Of a DNA stretch of 64,000 nt, positions 49,054-58,402 are shown piece after piece; position 1 is the stretch's first letter, and each line of letters starts with the position of its first letter. Origin of the DNA: a virus; the IMG/VR virus record IMGVR_UViG_3300025128_000017, positions 32,158-96,157 of that record. One strand, given 5' to 3'. The position numbers and the translations under genes were made by a program. The notes beneath the pieces were generated by a model. The model worked only from the letters and a program-made list of their open reading frames with translations. It did not search any database and had not been told where the DNA came from.

Positions 49054-50409
49054 GTGCAGCCGAGACTCCAGTACAAACCTTCTGATGAACCTATCAGTTT
49101 GCTTAAAGCAGGGAATGAACTCATTGTTGCAGGATATGCCAGTGTTGAACTGGTAGACAAGCAAGGGGACTTAATAACACAGGGAGCGTTAAAAGACGGA
49201 TTTACAAAATTCATGCAAAATCCATCATATAGAAACGTACAGTTAGCACATTCAAATATACAAGTAGGAGATGTCATTCCAAATTATACGGATAGCGAAG
49301 GGAGGTTGTGGAAAAGCGAAGTTGACGATGTCGGAATGTTTGTTGTAATAAAACTACGTGACGACATTGAAAAAGCCAAAGAAGTCGCTGCCGAAATACG
49401 AAAAGGTGCTTTACGTGGCTTTAGTATCGGTGGACAGGCATTCAAGAGAGTCAGAAAATCAGACCCTAAACATGGCGATTATCAAGAAATCAGTAAACTC
49501 GAACTCCATGAAATCACAATTTGTGAAAAAGGAATAAACCCGGAAGCAACATTCAGAATATTAAAGGAAGATAAACAAGAAGAAAAAAACAAGGTGAATA
49601 AAATGACAGAAGATGATACAATGAACCAGATGACCGACGTGCTCTCTCGATTAGAGTCACGTCTTGACTCAATGGAAAAAGGAGAAAAACCTGCTTTCCT
49701 TGAAGATAAAAAAGATGAAAGCAAGGATGAAAAAGCAGAATCGAAAGATGATAAGAAAAAATCTGATACAGAATATTCTGATGTTATTACATCCGACTAC
49801 CTAAACTGGATGGAAGATACTCTAAAGAGTGCAGGAGTAGACACAATGGCTGCTCGTGCTCACTTTGATGGTGATTCAGTTGCAAAACAAAACATGGGTT
49901 CAACGCCCGGTGAATTACAAGGTAGTGACGTAACTAATGGTGGACAAGCACCTCTACGTCAACAAGAAGGAGGAAATCCATCTACAGGAGCAATCCCTAA
50001 ACTCAACAGCGGTGGAGATGTAAAGAAATCAGATTTCTTGAATCCTACAGATTTAGATGCATCTGATGTAGAAGCAGCATATGAAGTTTACAAAGCAGCG
50101 GCTCTTGAACAAGAATTCCGCAGCAGTTTGGAAAACGATTTTGCTACAAGATACCAATCAGAACGTGCAGAAGAAATAGCAAAAGCAGAAGCAGCATCTT
50201 ACGATGCTCGTGGTCCTTTAGATGCTATTACAAAAGCAATTGCTGAACTATCAGAAAGAATTGATAGTATTGGTACACCAGCAGAAGTAGGAGAAACACT
50301 ACAAAAATCTGCTGCACCACAACATGAAGTTCCATCAACTTCTGACCTAGCACAAATGTCTTGGGATGAAGTACATCAACTCGCAGGTCGAGTCTTTGAG
50401 GGAGAGTGA
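49054..50409 (+). CDS. Prohead protease fused to scaffold
   Basis: A 451-residue protein, GTG at 49054; CATATAA at 49019-49025 about 30 bases upstream could be its TATA. Residues ~10-185 are an HK97-type (U35) prohead protease, with His66 in 'LAHSN' and Ser124 in 'RGFSIGG' as the likely catalytic pair and 'LHEITICEKGINPEA' after them. The rest is a Glu/Lys/Asp-rich scaffold domain, as in fused phage protease-scaffolds. It cleaves itself, the scaffold and perhaps capsid proteins during maturation. The major capsid gene follows. Confidence 0.92.
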   Translation: MQPRLQYKPSDEPISLLKAGNELIVAGYASVELVDKQGDLITQGALKDGFTKFMQNPSYRNVQLAHSNIQVGDVIPNYTDSEGRLWKSEVDDVGMFVVIKLRDDIEKAKEVAAEIRKGALRGFSIGGQAFKRVRKSDPKHGDYQEISKLELHEITICEKGINPEATFRILKEDKQEEKNKVNKMTEDDTMNQMTDVLSRLESRLDSMEKGEKPAFLEDKKDESKDEKAESKDDKKKSDTEYSDVITSDYLNWMEDTLKSAGVDTMAARAHFDGDSVAKQNMGSTPGELQGSDVTNGGQAPLRQQEGGNPSTGAIPKLNSGGDVKKSDFLNPTDLDASDVEAAYEVYKAAALEQEFRSSLENDFATRYQSERAEEIAKAEAASYDARGPLDAITKAIAELSERIDSIGTPAEVGETLQKSAAPQHEVPSTSDLAQMSWDEVHQLAGRVFEGE

Positions 50410-50414
50410 ATAAA

Positions 50415-51593
50415 ATGGCAAGAAATTACGTAAGAACAATAACTGATATGGAAAGATACTATTATGGAGCAGGTAACGCAATGGGTTACTCATACTCCGG
50501 TAGCGAATTACTGAAGGCTGACAGCCCAATGTTGTCCACAACTGCTGGTACATACCAAGCAATTTATGGACGCAAAGTGTGGTCACAATTGAACCAAGAG
50601 TTCAACGCTTTCTCAATTCTACCAAAGAAACCTTGGGATAGGTCAGGATGGCGTGTTATAACTGGCAAGCCTTCAGATGCTACCACTGGTTCATTACTTG
50701 GTGGAGTTGCAGAAAACGCAACATTACCTGACACACAAAGGCCAACATTCCAGCACATAGCAGCAAAACCAAAGACAATCGCTCATACATTCGATATGTC
50801 TGAAACTGCTATCTTCCTTGCTGACAAGGATGACGGAATGGGAGATATACGCTCAGTTCTTAAAGAAGAAATGGGTAAACATCACGCAGAATCTATTAAC
50901 AAAATGTTGTTAGACAAAGTAGACAATACAGCAGGTAACAATTTTGAGTCACTTGACAGAATTACAGCAGCACATAATGATGACGCTAATTCAAAAACCG
51001 GATTAGATGCAGACCATAATGTTCTTTCAGCAACCAGTAACTTAGATATATACAGTATTGGTAGAGAAGCAAATAGGTCTTGGGCTAATGCTGAAATGAG
51101 TAACAATATTGTTAGCGATACAGCAACTGACAGAGTTCTATCACTAGATGTCTTGGATGATATATTCCAAAGACTTTGGGTACGTGGTGGAAATCCAAAA
51201 GTTATACTAACTGGATATGATACATTGATGAGATTACAACAACTATTACAATCTCAACAAAGATTCATGGAAGAGAAGAGAGTTACACCTACTTACAATG
51301 GAGTAAAGGGTGTACCCGGTATCGAGGCTGGATTCATCGTAGCAACATACAACGGTGTCCCAATCATCCCATCTAAAGATGTGGCAAAAGACACAATTGC
51401 TAGAATGTATTTACTAGATACAGATTACCTACACTTCAGTACAGCAATACCAACACAATACTTTGAGTCTGGTATAGAGACAGGAGACCCATTCGCAATA
51501 AACAGACTAGGACAGGAAGGACTTTACCGAACAATGGGTGAAATTTGGACGACTTTCTTTGGAGCACAAGGACAGGTGAGAGACCTTAAGTAA
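50415..51593 (+). CDS. Major capsid protein (HK97 fold)
   Basis: A 392-residue protein. ATG 50415 follows GAGGGAGAG; an upstream in-frame start would overlap the protease. It has a short N-terminal arm, the helix 'HHAESINKMLLDKVDNTAGN' typical of the spine helix, the P-domain-like 'DVLDDIFQRLWVRGGNPKVI' and the A-domain end 'YRTMGEIWTTFFGAQGQVRD'. The order protease-capsid supports the call. It would form the icosahedral shell. The length is typical of the family. Confidence 0.88.
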   Translation: MARNYVRTITDMERYYYGAGNAMGYSYSGSELLKADSPMLSTTAGTYQAIYGRKVWSQLNQEFNAFSILPKKPWDRSGWRVITGKPSDATTGSLLGGVAENATLPDTQRPTFQHIAAKPKTIAHTFDMSETAIFLADKDDGMGDIRSVLKEEMGKHHAESINKMLLDKVDNTAGNNFESLDRITAAHNDDANSKTGLDADHNVLSATSNLDIYSIGREANRSWANAEMSNNIVSDTATDRVLSLDVLDDIFQRLWVRGGNPKVILTGYDTLMRLQQLLQSQQRFMEEKRVTPTYNGVKGVPGIEAGFIVATYNGVPIIPSKDVAKDTIARMYLLDTDYLHFSTAIPTQYFESGIETGDPFAINRLGQEGLYRTMGEIWTTFFGAQGQVRDLK

Positions 51594-51625
51594 GGTTTTT
51601 GTGGAGATTAATGGAGGAATAAATT

Positions 51626-52111
51626 ATGGTAGCAACAACAACAATAACTGAAAAAGGATTAAGCATAAAAGTAGCAGACAGCGACTTCACATTGGTGGAC
51701 ATACTGGCTGATATAGACATGAGAACTGGTACACCAGTAGACGAGACTGGCTGGCTAAATGGAAACAGCGGAGGTTCATACCCCGGTACATTAGCAGGTT
51801 TCAATGCAAAGAATGCAGATGGAAACGCAGTAGGCAGTTTGAGAATGGTAACATTCACTTGTAACGTCGTACAAGCGGCAACAGTAGAACCTCTACTGTT
51901 CTCTGCCGGAGCATCAAAGATTCTAGGAATCGTAGGATATGCCTCAGCAACCGCTGCTAAGGACATAACTGTAACAATGACCAACACTGGACTTGTAGGA
52001 GCAGACGATGCAACAGCACCACTAGCAACAGGTGGTTCACTACCTTGTCTAATCATAGACTCTGAAGGTGCAAACCAAGTAGTACAAGTAACGGTGCTAT
52101 TATTGAACTGA
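51626..52111 (+). CDS. Probable capsid decoration protein
   Basis: A 161-residue protein, beta-rich and Ala/Gly/Thr-rich, starting MVATTTITEKGLSIKVADSD. A good GGAGG ribosome site lies before the ATG. Small beta-rich proteins directly after the major capsid gene are usually head decoration or cement proteins, and that is the inferred role; no motif proves it. Confidence 0.55.
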   Translation: MVATTTITEKGLSIKVADSDFTLVDILADIDMRTGTPVDETGWLNGNSGGSYPGTLAGFNAKNADGNAVGSLRMVTFTCNVVQAATVEPLLFSAGASKILGIVGYASATAAKDITVTMTNTGLVGADDATAPLATGGSLPCLIIDSEGANQVVQVTVLLLN

Positions 52112-52122
52112 GATGATTCTTC

Positions 52123-52500
52123 ATGCCACAAGTAAAATACATAGGAAAATACCACAGCAGTCCTCCACCGAGAGGATTGACATACACAGTGTATCGTGGT
52201 ATATCTTACCAAGTTAGCCAAAAGTGGGTTGACGAGTTTGGTAGTAGTTTAAATGAAAACTACGTAATTACAGGTGCAGAAGCAAAGACCGTTGATAAAT
52301 TAAATGATGGAATACCTGACTCCGGTTGGAGAATAGGAGACATTAAGAAATGGTTGAAAGCAGAAGGAGTTTCTTTCGGTGCTGGTTACAGGACAAAAGG
52401 TGCATTATTGGGTTTAGTTGAGGAACATCTAAATCCAGCACCACCTGTGGTCGAAACAGAAGAAACCACTGAAGTGGTAGAAGAACAAACAATGGAGTGA
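52123..52500 (+). CDS. Small head protein with SAP-like helix
   Basis: A 125-residue protein. The N-terminal half is beta-rich (PRGLTYTVYRGISYQVSQKW). Residues ~70-105 ('DSGWRIGDIKKWLKAEGVSF', then a helix 'KGALLGLVEEHL') look like an HeH/SAP-type helix-extension-helix. The acidic tail is Val/Glu/Thr-rich. Possibly a decoration or connector protein. Confidence 0.6.
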   Translation: MPQVKYIGKYHSSPPPRGLTYTVYRGISYQVSQKWVDEFGSSLNENYVITGAEAKTVDKLNDGIPDSGWRIGDIKKWLKAEGVSFGAGYRTKGALLGLVEEHLNPAPPVVETEETTEVVEEQTME

Positions 52501-52506
52501 TAAATT

Positions 52507-52773
52507 ATGGCAATAACAGTAACAATTGATGATAGACCAGCAGTATTAGGAAACATGTACATGGTAACAGGAACATATACAATAAGTGGCGGTGTAGCAA
52601 CAGGTGCAGTAGACCTAAGCAGTCAACTAAGTAGTATCTTATCCGTCACCGTTAATCCATCAGCAGCAGATATGTGTCATGCACATTTTGCTAACAGTGG
52701 AGATACAACTTTCGATATAGTGCATGCAGGTAACAACAAAAGTGGTAGATTTACAGCAATAGGACAACGCTAA
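52507..52773 (+). CDS. Small beta-rich head protein
   Basis: An 88-residue, beta-rich protein starting MAITVTIDDRPAVLGNMYMV. Thr/Val/Gly-rich with no charged helix; typical of small capsid or head-tail accessory proteins. No family recognised. Clearly co-transcribed with the capsid gene. Confidence 0.65.
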   Translation: MAITVTIDDRPAVLGNMYMVTGTYTISGGVATGAVDLSSQLSSILSVTVNPSAADMCHAHFANSGDTTFDIVHAGNNKSGRFTAIGQR

Positions 52774-52786
52774 GGCGGTGTTTTAG

Positions 52787-52999
52787 ATGGCAGTTAGTCC
52801 TAAAATACAAGTAATTGGACCTTTCTCGCCAGCGGATTTTTCGCCAAATAATCTTGGTGCATACAATACCGCTGGTAGTGTGAGTAAAGCAATGACAGAT
52901 GCGGCAGCATCTACACCCGGCTCTACATTAGTAGCAGTAGAACCGATTACTGTTTTAGGTAACGTATATCTAATATTATCTTTAACAGGCAACGCATGA
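52787..52999 (+). CDS. Small beta-rich protein
   Basis: A 70-residue protein starting MAVSPKIQVIGPFSPADFSP, similar in style to the preceding 88-residue protein (beta strands, Ala/Ser/Thr-rich) though I cannot show homology. Between the head accessory genes. GGCGGTG precedes the ATG. Confidence 0.6.
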   Translation: MAVSPKIQVIGPFSPADFSPNNLGAYNTAGSVSKAMTDAAASTPGSTLVAVEPITVLGNVYLILSLTGNA

Positions 53000-53014
53000 G
53001 AGTGAGGGATATGA

Positions 53015-53314
53015 ATGGGTTTCGATGTTAGAACATTAGAAATTGACGATATATCGAGAGCACAGAAACAAAACGTTAGAGTTGATACCGCTTATGATAG
53101 CGGTTCAGTTTTTGATGAGGCAAATCCATTAAAGGGAGTCACAAGAAATCAGCGAGCGAGAACAGAAAATGTTGGCGATGTTTTGAATATAGGTGCAGGG
53201 ACTAGATGTACATACTGTGGTATGCTTCATTTTATGTGGAGAGCAGATTGTGGGGCTTGTGGCAAACCGATGGAATTTAACAAAGGGCATAGAGATGAGG
53301 TGAATAGATTATGA
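53015..53314 (+). CDS. Zinc-ribbon protein of the head region
   Basis: A 99-residue protein. The C-terminal half has CTYCGMLHFMWRADCGACGK, a clear zinc ribbon. The first half is polar with a repeated A-Y-D-S-G-like turn. It overlaps the next gene by ATGA. Small zinc ribbons are also found in the portal, suggesting that this virus uses zinc for structural stability. Confidence 0.75.
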   Translation: MGFDVRTLEIDDISRAQKQNVRVDTAYDSGSVFDEANPLKGVTRNQRARTENVGDVLNIGAGTRCTYCGMLHFMWRADCGACGKPMEFNKGHRDEVNRL

Positions 53315-54042
53315 ATGATATATTTGATTTAACTTGGGATTTTATGAAAGCAAGAAAACAAAGAGATTATTATAAACACCAAAAAATAGCCATGCCACCG
53401 GGTATGAAATTGATGGACCACAAAGGTAAATCACATGGAACATTAGGTAAAAAACATGTTGGTAAAGATAGTTTGTCTTTATCACAATATATAAATTCTT
53501 TAGCACATAGAATGCATGGTAGTAAAGATGCAGATACTAAGAATAAATTGGTGAGTAGTATGATGTTAAACGCTGTTAGCCCAGAAAATCCATATAATTT
53601 AAAATTCCTTGCAGACCATTCAAGACTAGGTAACAAAATGGCTATGAATCCATTAGCAGTTAATAATGACGGTCATCACGTTTCAGGACCTAATGGAGAC
53701 CATGCACATCATGACAAATTTACTGATATGTATCCGCAACATCATTTTAATGAGGATGGGCAAGCAGCACAAATGAAGCAGAAACCATCTCATGAACCTC
53801 AACCTGAACCTCAACCTGAACCTATGCCTGAGCCTATGGCTCAACCCATGAGTCATTCAGAAATGGTTCGACAAGCGATAGATGCAGTAGGACCTGACCA
53901 TCAAAAAATAATGGAATATATTGGTAATATGTCAGCACAACCTCAATCTCAACCTGAACCTATGCCCGAACCTATGCCTGAACCTAGACCTCAAGTTGGA
54001 GTTACGGGGCAAACCAGTCTCCAAGATTTTGGGTTTAATTAA
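53311..54042 (+). CDS. Signal-bearing protein with Pro-Glu repeats
   Basis: A 243-residue protein. The N terminus MNDIFDLTWDFMKARKQ has the shared signal (T-W-x-F-M-K form), followed by a basic, His-rich region. The tail is built of PEP/PQPEPMPEP repeats (from ~residue 160). The Pro/Glu repeats are likely disordered. This shows that the signal also occurs in the capsid-tail region, not only at 21.6-32 kb. Confidence 0.7.
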   Translation: MNDIFDLTWDFMKARKQRDYYKHQKIAMPPGMKLMDHKGKSHGTLGKKHVGKDSLSLSQYINSLAHRMHGSKDADTKNKLVSSMMLNAVSPENPYNLKFLADHSRLGNKMAMNPLAVNNDGHHVSGPNGDHAHHDKFTDMYPQHHFNEDGQAAQMKQKPSHEPQPEPQPEPMPEPMAQPMSHSEMVRQAIDAVGPDHQKIMEYIGNMSAQPQSQPEPMPEPMPEPRPQVGVTGQTSLQDFGFN

Positions 54043-54057
54043 AAGTGAGTTGTATGT

Positions 54058-55623
54058 ATGCCCCAAGTATTCAATCCCGGTGAAGGCGAAACAAGACCCT
54101 TAGACCCTGATGCTATAGTATATACTACTGCACAAAAAGTAGCAGATTTGTTAGATATAGGCCCACAAGAAGCGGTGTTGATGTCTGCTAATGCAGAAGC
54201 AAATGCGGTTCTTGTTACAGGTTCTGATTACAGAGCCATAGGTTTTAGTGTAGGAGATACAATACTTATCTACAGTGATGCTGACCCTATGGGTTTAGAA
54301 CGTGTAATTACTGGTATAACTACATCAACAGGTGGTGTGAAACTAGCATTTTCGTCTGCAATTAATCCCGGTTTGTATGAAACAACAGATAACGGTTATG
54401 TGCAGAATCAAGCATCTTTTTCCGATGGTAGAACAAGAGGTCTTACTAAAACAAAAGTAGAGACTATCATAAAACGTATGCAAGACAAGATAGATAATGA
54501 AACTCATAATGCTTGGAGACCCTACCTTGTTAGTGCAGAATATATTAATTTCGATACATACAAACCTTACAGGCGTAGATACTATACAGATTACGTAGGA
54601 ACGACTCCTCTGCTTTTTAGAAATGTTCAACAAATATTGAGGCTTGAACTATGGCAAGGAGATGACTATAGAGAAATTGGTGCGGCAGAAGCACGTATAC
54701 ATATCCCTGACAGCGTACAAGCACTTTCTGGTTCTATTGTTATGTCTCCGGGTAATGGTAGTGCTGCTACACTAACTATAGGTACTGGTACTAATCAATG
54801 GAGAAGTGCTTTTGACAAAATTACTAGTGCACAAAATCTTGCAGACTTAATTAACAAAGAAAATAGAGTAAGTAAGGCTGCTATTGATTTTAGTCCTGCT
54901 TTTACACTTGAAGGTAATACCGCTAATGTTGCACTTCATAACGAATTTTATGCTTCAGCCAATTCTGATTATGGTACAGGTATAGTCAAAGTTACTAGCA
55001 TGAGAGGTACAAAAGGCGGAGAAACTTGTAGTATAGTAACTACTAATTCCAACATAAGCATTAATCAAACTACACAGGCTAATGCTACATTTAGTAGTCT
55101 TAATAGTACAACTATTACAGTAGATAGTACTAATGGTTTTGTTGATGCTGGAGTTGTTGTTGATGCTAGTGGGGATGTTTTCAGTTACACAGGAAAAACA
55201 TCGACAACTTTTACAGGATGTACAATTGTAGTTGGTAGTGATTTATCCGCTATTGGTGGTGCTCTTACTCAACATTCTTTAGTTGTAGATTTACAAGGCG
55301 GGAGTTCTAGTGGAGACCAAGGTAGGTTGAGAGATTGGTGGCTTGACCACGAAATGGGTATAATTTACTTCAACAATTCATATCCATTCTTTGAGTGGAA
55401 TGCAATTAAAACTTCTTACATCTATGGTGAAAGATATCTTGAACAGGCTATTGAAGATGCTTGTACAAAATTAGTTGCTATTGATTTATTGATGAGTGAT
55501 GATAGGAGTATACTCATACCCGAAGGTTCGCAGAATGTTGATTTAGCATCTAAAATACAACTATATAGAGCAGATGTAGATAGAACTATGGCTCGATATA
55601 AAGAGGTGGTTCTCTTTGGTTAA
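54058..55623 (+). CDS. Probable head-tail connector or adaptor protein
   Basis: A 521-residue protein, beginning MPQVFNPGEGETRPLDPDA. Residues 1-180 resemble head completion or adaptor helices ('RGLTKTKVETIIKRMQDKID'), and there is a beta-rich middle rich in Ser/Thr ('NISINQTTQANATFSSLNST'). The C-terminal helices ('YLEQAIEDACTKLVAIDLLM') are of the type seen in phage head-tail adaptors. The order capsid, this protein, terminator, tube supports the call, which stays inferred. Confidence 0.6.
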   Translation: MPQVFNPGEGETRPLDPDAIVYTTAQKVADLLDIGPQEAVLMSANAEANAVLVTGSDYRAIGFSVGDTILIYSDADPMGLERVITGITTSTGGVKLAFSSAINPGLYETTDNGYVQNQASFSDGRTRGLTKTKVETIIKRMQDKIDNETHNAWRPYLVSAEYINFDTYKPYRRRYYTDYVGTTPLLFRNVQQILRLELWQGDDYREIGAAEARIHIPDSVQALSGSIVMSPGNGSAATLTIGTGTNQWRSAFDKITSAQNLADLINKENRVSKAAIDFSPAFTLEGNTANVALHNEFYASANSDYGTGIVKVTSMRGTKGGETCSIVTTNSNISINQTTQANATFSSLNSTTITVDSTNGFVDAGVVVDASGDVFSYTGKTSTTFTGCTIVVGSDLSAIGGALTQHSLVVDLQGGSSSGDQGRLRDWWLDHEMGIIYFNNSYPFFEWNAIKTSYIYGERYLEQAIEDACTKLVAIDLLMSDDRSILIPEGSQNVDLASKIQLYRADVDRTMARYKEVVLFG

Positions 55624-55948
55624 GAGAGAAACTTTGCTCGGTAAAGAGAGTAGAGAGGAATTTGAACGTTCTCTTATTGCAGATTTTACTAAAGATAAGA
55701 AGTTTCAAAAAGAATTGAATGAAGGTTTTACACAATACCCACCTAGTCTTAGAGAAATGAAAGTTTCACAAGAAAAATATAATGACATACTGAGTGAAGA
55801 AGATATCGAACAAGTGGTTGATAAAAGAATGCTAACTGAATCACCCTTATTGAAAGAATATAAATTAAAAAAATCCGGTAAAAATATCATACCTGATTTA
55901 TATGAATACCATGTAGAAGTTAACAAAGTGATAAAGGTGAGGAAGTAA
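55616..55948 (+). CDS. Small head-tail joining protein candidate
   Basis: A 110-residue protein beginning with TTG (55616), preceded by GAGGTGG and overlapping the previous stop. Charged and helical in the middle ('DILSEEDIEQVVDKRMLTES'). Its place between the adaptor and the terminator candidate suggests a joining role. No family recognised. Confidence 0.6.
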   Translation: MVKRETLLGKESREEFERSLIADFTKDKKFQKELNEGFTQYPPSLREMKVSQEKYNDILSEEDIEQVVDKRMLTESPLLKEYKLKKSGKNIIPDLYEYHVEVNKVIKVRK

Positions 55949-56397
55949 TGGTTGCAACATTCAAAGAAGGTCTCGATGTTGTAATTGATACGTTCAAGGA
56001 TAACTGGAATAGGGCTAACACAGAAAATATCAAACCTATAATTATAGATATTGCAGAAACTTCTCCAGAAAGAGGTAAGCGTATAAATTTACAAAACAGT
56101 GATTATGTCTTAGTATTTGAGACTGCACATAACGAAGAAATACCTGATATTCTTTATGATTTTGTAACCACTAGAATAAATATTACAGTTGACATTAGAA
56201 CTTCAAAAAGCAGAAAGAGACTTCAGCAAATGGAGAATGAAATTAGGAGGTGTACCCATCTAAATCGCAAAGGAGATGGGGTTAACTTCGATAGGTTAGT
56301 ATATAAAACCCGTACAGACCTGTCTGACCGGAGCAAGATGTTGTTCCGAATGACCTTTCAAATTGAGGTCGTAGTCTTTGCAGAACAAATACCATGA
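55948..56397 (+). CDS. Probable tail terminator protein
   Basis: A 149-residue protein starting MVATFKEGLDVVIDTFKDNW. It has the alpha/beta order usual for tail-terminator and neck proteins (helix, strand 'SDYVLVFETAH', strand pair 'RINITVDIRTSKSRKRL', helix, strand), with a strand-rich C terminus. Its position right before the tail tube gene supports the call. The start shares a base with the preceding stop (TAATGG). Confidence 0.6.
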   Translation: MVATFKEGLDVVIDTFKDNWNRANTENIKPIIIDIAETSPERGKRINLQNSDYVLVFETAHNEEIPDILYDFVTTRINITVDIRTSKSRKRLQQMENEIRRCTHLNRKGDGVNFDRLVYKTRTDLSDRSKMLFRMTFQIEVVVFAEQIP

Positions 56398-56408
56398 GGT
56401 GAAAAATT

Positions 56409-58394
56409 ATGCCATCAACAGTCTATAAAGGTGATTTATCAGAAATTTCTTTCGGTCACGAAAGTGGTATGAAATTAACTCATGACTATTCTTCAAGTTT
56501 TATATTTACTGCGAAAGCAAGTGGAACTTGGGCTTCAGATGAAACGAGTATAATAGAATTTAGTGGAGGTGCTGCTAACACACCTTGTAATGGTGGTATT
56601 TTAGAATATCCTATAGGTATGTTAGTAGGTGCAAAACTTTGTTTTCACGGTATGACTCAAACTAGTGGAAATAGATTTTATGCAGATGATAATGCATCGA
56701 ATGGTTCTATCTTCACAATAGTAAAACACGCTGTTGTTGGCAGTAAAACACAACTGACTATTCATCCTAGATTAACAACTAAACATGATAATGATTGTCC
56801 ATCTGCTTCTACTGCTGAAATTATAGAAATTTTACCTTATACTGCACCAAGTATGGATGTAGCAATGACATATGCTGCAAATGCAAATGCTTCTGCCGAA
56901 AGAGTGTTAACTGACCAGTTTGTTGGAATAATGAATGTAATAGCATTACCTGAAACTAAAGTTGATTTGAAAAGATATCATGTAGTTGGTCTTGGAAGAG
57001 ATGTTGCTGTACAAGTTCCGGGTAGATTCACCAATGTAGGGGGGTCTTTTGAACACAATTTACATAATTCTCGATGGTTGTACTACGCATTAGGTAACGA
57101 AGTAGTAAATATTACTGGTCATGCTGGTGGTGCTGCTTTTGCCTTAAACGGTGCTGTTGAAGCGGGTGCTAGTAGAATAATATATAGTAGCGATGATAGT
57201 AATGCACCTACTATTAGTGGTAATATAGTTGCAGGAGATTACGTAGTTATTGTAGCAACTTCTGATGATGATATTGACATTAATAGTTATAGAGAAGAAA
57301 CTACAAATGGTATATTCCCAACTGTAGGTGCATCTAATATAATCACAAAGGCTCGACCTGAAGAAGTGAGAAGAATTGTAGCGATTCATGATACAGGTGG
57401 TGCAGGTACTATTTGGCTAGATGGCCCATTAAATTTTTCACATCCTACAGGTCGTACTCTTCAATTTATAAAATATCTTGCTGACAATTCTACTAGTTCT
57501 CCTCATAGAGAATCTAATGGTAATCTACAAAATCCAGTTTCAAAATTAATATTTTCTAAATCTCATCTCCCTTCTTTTTCATTAGAAACTAGCATAAGAA
57601 GAAGAGATATAGATAGTTCAGCAGTAATTGAAGCAACTGATGGTGGTGCAACAGATTCTAAACAACTTACTCGTGTATTTCGTGGTTGTAAAGTAAAAGA
57701 TTTTGTTCTTACTGCTGATAACGATGCTGCTCTTAGGATGACAGTTAACTTTGATGCTGCTCTTTGTTATACTGATACTGGTAGATTAGAAGGTAGTAAT
57801 GCAGGAGATAGATACGATATTCATCGTTTATTTGAAGAAACTGCTGAAACTGATATTAAAAGAAAGAAATCCGGTATTGAAAAAGGTACTCAAAAACCAT
57901 TCATGTTTTACAACGGTACAATAAAAGTAGCCGGACAAACATTAGGTCAAGTCATATCTTTTACCTTAAATGCAAAAACTGGAGTAGAACAGCATTATGT
58001 AATTAATGGTTCAAATATAGCAGATTCTGCAACAGACCAAGTTCCGTTTGCTGGTTCAAGAAATCCTTCACTTTCAATTGAAGGTAAAACTGAATACGAA
58101 CTTGATATGGAAATTGTTGTAGACGACCCTGTATTCTATCATAATATGAGGAGAGCAGTACATAACTTTGATGAAACTACTACAGACACTACTGATGCAG
58201 ATATGATACAATTATCTTTCCTTAAACAAGGTACTGGTGCTACAAGAGAAAGTATAGACATAGTTACTGACGATTACTATATTGTAGAAGCACCACTTCC
58301 AATACCTGAAGATAAAGGTGCTATCAGAGCCACATTAAAAATCATGCCTAAAAACATTAGAGTTTTAGCAACTGACACGGTACTACATTCTTAG
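56409..58394 (+). CDS. Probable tail tube / major tail protein
   Basis: A 661-residue beta-rich protein starting MPSTVYKGDLSEISFGHESG. It is long for a tail tube; a large inserted Ser/Thr/Gly-rich region (residues ~20-330) may be a decorating domain, while the later parts ('MFYNGTIKVAGQTLGQVISF' and 'TEYELDMEIVVDDPVFYHNM') have the pattern of tube proteins. It lies between the tail terminator and the tail-chaperone genes, as expected. No sheath gene is recognised, so the tail is probably non-contractile. Confidence 0.55.
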   Translation: MPSTVYKGDLSEISFGHESGMKLTHDYSSSFIFTAKASGTWASDETSIIEFSGGAANTPCNGGILEYPIGMLVGAKLCFHGMTQTSGNRFYADDNASNGSIFTIVKHAVVGSKTQLTIHPRLTTKHDNDCPSASTAEIIEILPYTAPSMDVAMTYAANANASAERVLTDQFVGIMNVIALPETKVDLKRYHVVGLGRDVAVQVPGRFTNVGGSFEHNLHNSRWLYYALGNEVVNITGHAGGAAFALNGAVEAGASRIIYSSDDSNAPTISGNIVAGDYVVIVATSDDDIDINSYREETTNGIFPTVGASNIITKARPEEVRRIVAIHDTGGAGTIWLDGPLNFSHPTGRTLQFIKYLADNSTSSPHRESNGNLQNPVSKLIFSKSHLPSFSLETSIRRRDIDSSAVIEATDGGATDSKQLTRVFRGCKVKDFVLTADNDAALRMTVNFDAALCYTDTGRLEGSNAGDRYDIHRLFEETAETDIKRKKSGIEKGTQKPFMFYNGTIKVAGQTLGQVISFTLNAKTGVEQHYVINGSNIADSATDQVPFAGSRNPSLSIEGKTEYELDMEIVVDDPVFYHNMRRAVHNFDETTTDTTDADMIQLSFLKQGTGATRESIDIVTDDYYIVEAPLPIPEDKGAIRATLKIMPKNIRVLATDTVLHS

Positions 58395-58402
58395 GTGATA
58401 AT

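Noticed and set aside
53800-54010. Repeated CCTGAACCTCAACCTGAA-type units as a possible CRISPR or tandem array
   Set aside because: They are in frame and encode Pro-Glu/Gln repeats of a protein tail; there are no spacers.
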